Shown: positions 6,077-8,247 of the stretch, in pieces
Layout: every line of letters starts with the position of its first letter
Position numbering within the stretch: position 1 is the first letter of the stretch
NCBI GenBank assembly: GCA_030628445.1
Contig: DAOVQV010000049.1
Span: 1 to 8,247, forward strand
Direction: 5' to 3'
DNA length: 8,247 nt
Origin: Phycisphaerae bacterium
Lineage (GTDB): Bacteria > Planctomycetota > Phycisphaerae > SM23-33
Notes under the pieces: generated by a model
Database searches by the model: none
Told to the model about the DNA's origin: nothing
Seen by the model: only the letters and a program-made list of their open reading frames with translations
Position numbers and translations under genes: made by a program

Positions 6077-7396
6077 ATGAGTGCTCTGAACAAAGCCGAC
6101 CCCCAAGTGGCCCGGATCGTAGAAGCGGAGCGTCGCAGACAATCCGAAACGCTCGAGCTGATCCCCTCTGAGAACCACGCATCGACACCCGTACTGGAAG
6201 CGATGGGATCCGTGCTGACCGACAAATACGCCGAGGGGTCTCCGCAGAAGCGATGGTACTCGGGCTGCAAGAACGTGGACGACATTGAGCAGCTGGCGAT
6301 CGACCGGGCCAAAAAGCTGTTCGGCGCCGAGCACGCCAACGTCCAACCGCACAGCGGGACGACGGCCAACCTTGCGGTCTACCTCGCCGCACTGACCCCG
6401 GGCCGCAAGATCATGGGGATGGACCTGGCCCACGGAGGGCACCTTTCGCACGGGATGGCGGTCAACGCCTCCGGTCAGTTCTACAAAGTAGTCCACTACG
6501 GCGTGCGCAAAGACACCGAAATGCTGGACCTGGATCAGATACGCCAACTGGCCCTGAAGGAGCGGCCGGACCTGTTGGTCACGGGAGCGTCGGCGTATCC
6601 GCGAATCGTCGACTTCGAGGGCTTCGGGCGGATCGCACGGGAGGTCGGGTGCCCGATGCTCGCCGACATCGCGCACATCGCCGGGCTGGTCGTTGGCGGG
6701 GTCCATCCGCATCCATTCCCGCACGCGGACTTCGTGATGAGCACGACCCATAAGACGCTGCGCGGGCCCAGAGGTGGACTGATCCTTTGCAAGAAGCAAT
6801 GGGCACGTAAGGTGGATTCGGCCATCTTTCCGGGGTACCAGGGCGGGCCTTTTATGCACAGCATCGCCGCAAAGGCCGTGGCGTTTTTCGAAGCGATGAG
6901 CCCCCAGTTCACGGAATACGCAAAGATGGTCGTCCGCAACGCCAAGACGCTCGCCGGACAGCTTACGGAGCTGGGGTGGCGGTTGGTCTCCGGCGGGACG
7001 GACAACCACCTGATGCTGATCGACCTGCGGACCCGACGCGAGCAGTTGACCGGCGAGAAGGCGGCTCAGTGGCTGGCGTCGGCGGGAATAGTCACCAACA
7101 AGAACCTCCTTCCCTTCGACACGCGCACCCCGGGGGTGACCTCCGGAATCCGCCTGGGAACGCCCGCCCTTACGACCCGCGGAATGGGCGAACAGGAGAT
7201 GAAAACAATCGCCGGATGGATCGATCAGATCCTCAAATCCGACGGCGAGCAGACCCTAATCTCAAAGATCCACGAAGGCGTCCTTGAGCTTTGCAGGGAG
7301 TTTCCGGTACCGGACAATCCTTACCAGACCGCCCCGGAGGAGATCAGACATGCGAGAAATATATCGAATCCTCGATGCAAACTTCAACCGGGCTAG
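6077..7396 (+). CDS. glyA: Serine hydroxymethyltransferase
   Basis: Cytoplasmic PLP enzyme that interconverts serine plus tetrahydrofolate with glycine plus 5,10-methylene-THF, the main source of one-carbon units. Family landmarks are in order: ELIPSEN (27-33), LTDKYAEG with catalytic-type Glu53, KRWYSGC, the PLP phosphate-site region NVQPHSGTTANLA, the ring-stacking histidine in AHGGHLSHG (His122), DIAHIAG with Asp197 and His200, and the Schiff-base lysine Lys226 in STTHKTLRGPRGG. The substrate-carboxylate region TSGIRLGTPALTTRG (355-369) is intact. The ATG has AGGA at 6066-6069, 7 nt upstream. At 439 residues it is about 20 longer than typical bacterial GlyA. The fold's usual end is near ELCREFPV (404-411), and a 28-residue tail follows that overlaps the start of the next gene by 47 nt. 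Translational coupling with the thiamine gene is therefore expected. Confidence 0.98.
   Translation: MSALNKADPQVARIVEAERRRQSETLELIPSENHASTPVLEAMGSVLTDKYAEGSPQKRWYSGCKNVDDIEQLAIDRAKKLFGAEHANVQPHSGTTANLAVYLAALTPGRKIMGMDLAHGGHLSHGMAVNASGQFYKVVHYGVRKDTEMLDLDQIRQLALKERPDLLVTGASAYPRIVDFEGFGRIAREVGCPMLADIAHIAGLVVGGVHPHPFPHADFVMSTTHKTLRGPRGGLILCKKQWARKVDSAIFPGYQGGPFMHSIAAKAVAFFEAMSPQFTEYAKMVVRNAKTLAGQLTELGWRLVSGGTDNHLMLIDLRTRREQLTGEKAAQWLASAGIVTNKNLLPFDTRTPGVTSGIRLGTPALTTRGMGEQEMKTIAGWIDQILKSDGEQTLISKIHEGVLELCREFPVPDNPYQTAPEEIRHARNISNPRCKLQPG
7336..7342 (+). promoter_or_regulatory. Ribosome-binding site of thiD2-thiE inside glyA
   Basis: GGAGGAG at 7336-7342 lies within the 3' end of glyA and 7 nt before the ATG at 7350. 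It is the strongest Shine-Dalgarno sequence in the window and fixes the start of the downstream gene 47 nt before the end of glyA. Confidence 0.75.
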
Positions 7397-8247
7397 AGAG
7401 GCGCTGCGCGTCGCGGAAGACTGCGGACGTTTCGCGTTGAACGATCCGGCCATCACAGCCATGGCCAAGAACCTCCGCAGCGATCTGACCCAGACACTCA
7501 AGGCCATGCCGGTAAGCGATATGATCACCTCTCGGGACACACCGGGCGACATCGGCACGGAGATAACCAGTCCAACGGAGACCGAGCGTGGGGACCTGAC
7601 AGACGTAGCGGCTGCGGCGTGCAAGCGGCTGTCCGAGTCGCTGCGAACGATCGAGGAATACGCCAAGATCGTCGCGCCCCAGCAGACCCTGATCATCGAG
7701 CGGATGCGTTATAACACCTATACACTCGAGCAAAGACTGCTCGGGAGGATCATGACGGGCAAGCGATTCGCCGACGTCAAGCTGTACGTGCTGATTACAA
7801 GCACGCGTTGCCGCGGGTCGGTCCGTCACACTGCGCGCGCTGCGATCGCCGGCGGGGCCGACGCAATCCAACTGAGAGAAAAGGACACGGCGGACGCTAC
7901 GTTCCTTGCGATGGCGGCGGAGCTGCGAGGAATGGCCGACGAGACGTCCCGGATGTTAATTGTCAACGACCGGGCGGACATCGCCGCCACCGTCGGCGCC
8001 GACGGGGTGCATCTGGGCCAGATGGACCTTCCCGTCGCCGAGACCCGCAGGCTCCTGCGGCCTGGGGCGATTATCGGGAAGAGCTGCCACAGCGCCTCCC
8101 AGGTGAAGGCGGCCGTCAACGAGGGGGCGGACTACATCTCCGTCGGGCCCATGTTCCCCACCGAAACGAAGGACGCCGGGCCGATCGTCGGACCTGATCT
8201 GTTACGCGAAGCCACCGAGCAGGTTTCGCTTCCGATCGTCCCGATCG
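7350..8247 (+). CDS. thiE: ThiD2-ThiE fusion: HMP-P kinase-type domain plus thiamine-phosphate synthase (3' truncated by window)
   Basis: The open frame gives 299 residues and runs off the right edge. Residues 1-125 match the ThiD2-type domain as I know it: the opening RILDANFNRAREALRVAEDCGRF pattern, LRSDL (42-46), DVAAAACKRLSESLRTIEEYAK and RYNTYTLEQ. The ThiD2 family has been described as a monofunctional hydroxymethylpyrimidine-phosphate kinase found fused to ThiE. Residues about 142-299 are the ThiE TIM barrel, which joins HMP-PP and the thiazole phosphate to make thiamine phosphate. Its motifs are LYVLIT, GADAIQLREKD (169-179), LIVNDRADIA (203-212), ADGVHLGQMD (217-226), IGKSCHS (242-248) and DYISVGPMFPTETK (261-274), which include the pyrophosphate and Mg-binding residues. 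The last barrel strands lie beyond the window. Its ATG overlaps glyA by 47 nt and has a strong ribosome-binding site. No TPP riboswitch can precede it directly because it starts inside glyA. Confidence 0.93.
   Translation, partial: MREIYRILDANFNRAREALRVAEDCGRFALNDPAITAMAKNLRSDLTQTLKAMPVSDMITSRDTPGDIGTEITSPTETERGDLTDVAAAACKRLSESLRTIEEYAKIVAPQQTLIIERMRYNTYTLEQRLLGRIMTGKRFADVKLYVLITSTRCRGSVRHTARAAIAGGADAIQLREKDTADATFLAMAAELRGMADETSRMLIVNDRADIAATVGADGVHLGQMDLPVAETRRLLRPGAIIGKSCHSASQVKAAVNEGADYISVGPMFPTETKDAGPIVGPDLLREATEQVSLPIVPI

Noticed and set aside
6059..7009. 316-codon open frame on the minus strand opposite glyA
   Set aside because: Antisense to conserved SHMT motifs, including the PLP lysine region; no domain pattern of its own, so a shadow of high-GC coding sequence.
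7262..7871. Minus-strand open frames opposite the ThiD2-ThiE gene
   Set aside because: The plus strand there codes continuously for recognisable ThiD2 and ThiE motifs; the opposite frames have none.
1..8247. Mobile element, CRISPR, defence or toxin-antitoxin system
   Set aside because: No transposase or integrase motif, terminal inverted repeats, repeat-spacer array, small paired genes or tRNA-like attachment site was seen; the content is housekeeping genes with even composition.

Overview
The window is GC-rich and densely coded. It looks like ordinary chromosomal core DNA from a bacterium, most likely a planctomycete (Planctomycetota, perhaps Phycisphaerae). Two features point there. The thiamine-phosphate synthase carries an N-terminal ThiD2-type domain. 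The large protein at 4265-5932 begins with a short 'xVxxxDGxxxxGxV' beta-rich module after its signal peptide, followed by TPRs and a protease-like domain, an architecture I associate with planctomycetes. This placement is an inference from protein features, not a database match.

Layout, left to right: (1) the first codons of a leftward gene leaving the window (1-37); (2) a short divergent promoter region (38-113); (3) guaB, IMP dehydrogenase (114-1586, +); (4) a small lipoprotein of unknown function (1654-2178, +), 67 nt behind guaB and possibly co-transcribed; (5) a convergent junction with a weak hairpin (2177-2201); (6) a leftward DsbD/ScsB-type thiol:disulfide interchange protein with three cysteine pairs (2233-4089, -); (7) a 175-nt divergent intergenic region with a good-looking sigma70-type promoter for the rightward gene; (8) a large exported TPR protein ending in what looks like a degenerate trypsin/HtrA-like domain (4265-5932, +); (9) a 144-nt gap with an imperfect stem-loop; (10) glyA, serine hydroxymethyltransferase (6077-7396, +); (11) a ThiD2-ThiE fusion that starts 47 nt inside the end of glyA and runs off the right edge (7350-8247, +).

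How the genes relate: glyA and thiD2-thiE are translationally overlapped and surely one transcription unit. GlyA makes glycine and 5,10-methylene-THF; ThiD2-ThiE would phosphorylate HMP-P and couple HMP-PP to the thiazole phosphate to give thiamine phosphate. guaB commits IMP to guanine nucleotides. The DsbD-like protein, the lipoprotein and the TPR protein all act at or outside the cytoplasmic membrane, but nothing in the sequence ties them into one pathway.

I found no mobile element, CRISPR array, tRNA, rRNA, toxin-antitoxin pair or defence-like cassette, and no stretch over about 175 nt without a gene. I do not see a new biological system here. The most interesting points are the apparent pseudoprotease domain, the extended GlyA tail overlapping the next gene, and the ThiD2-ThiE fusion.
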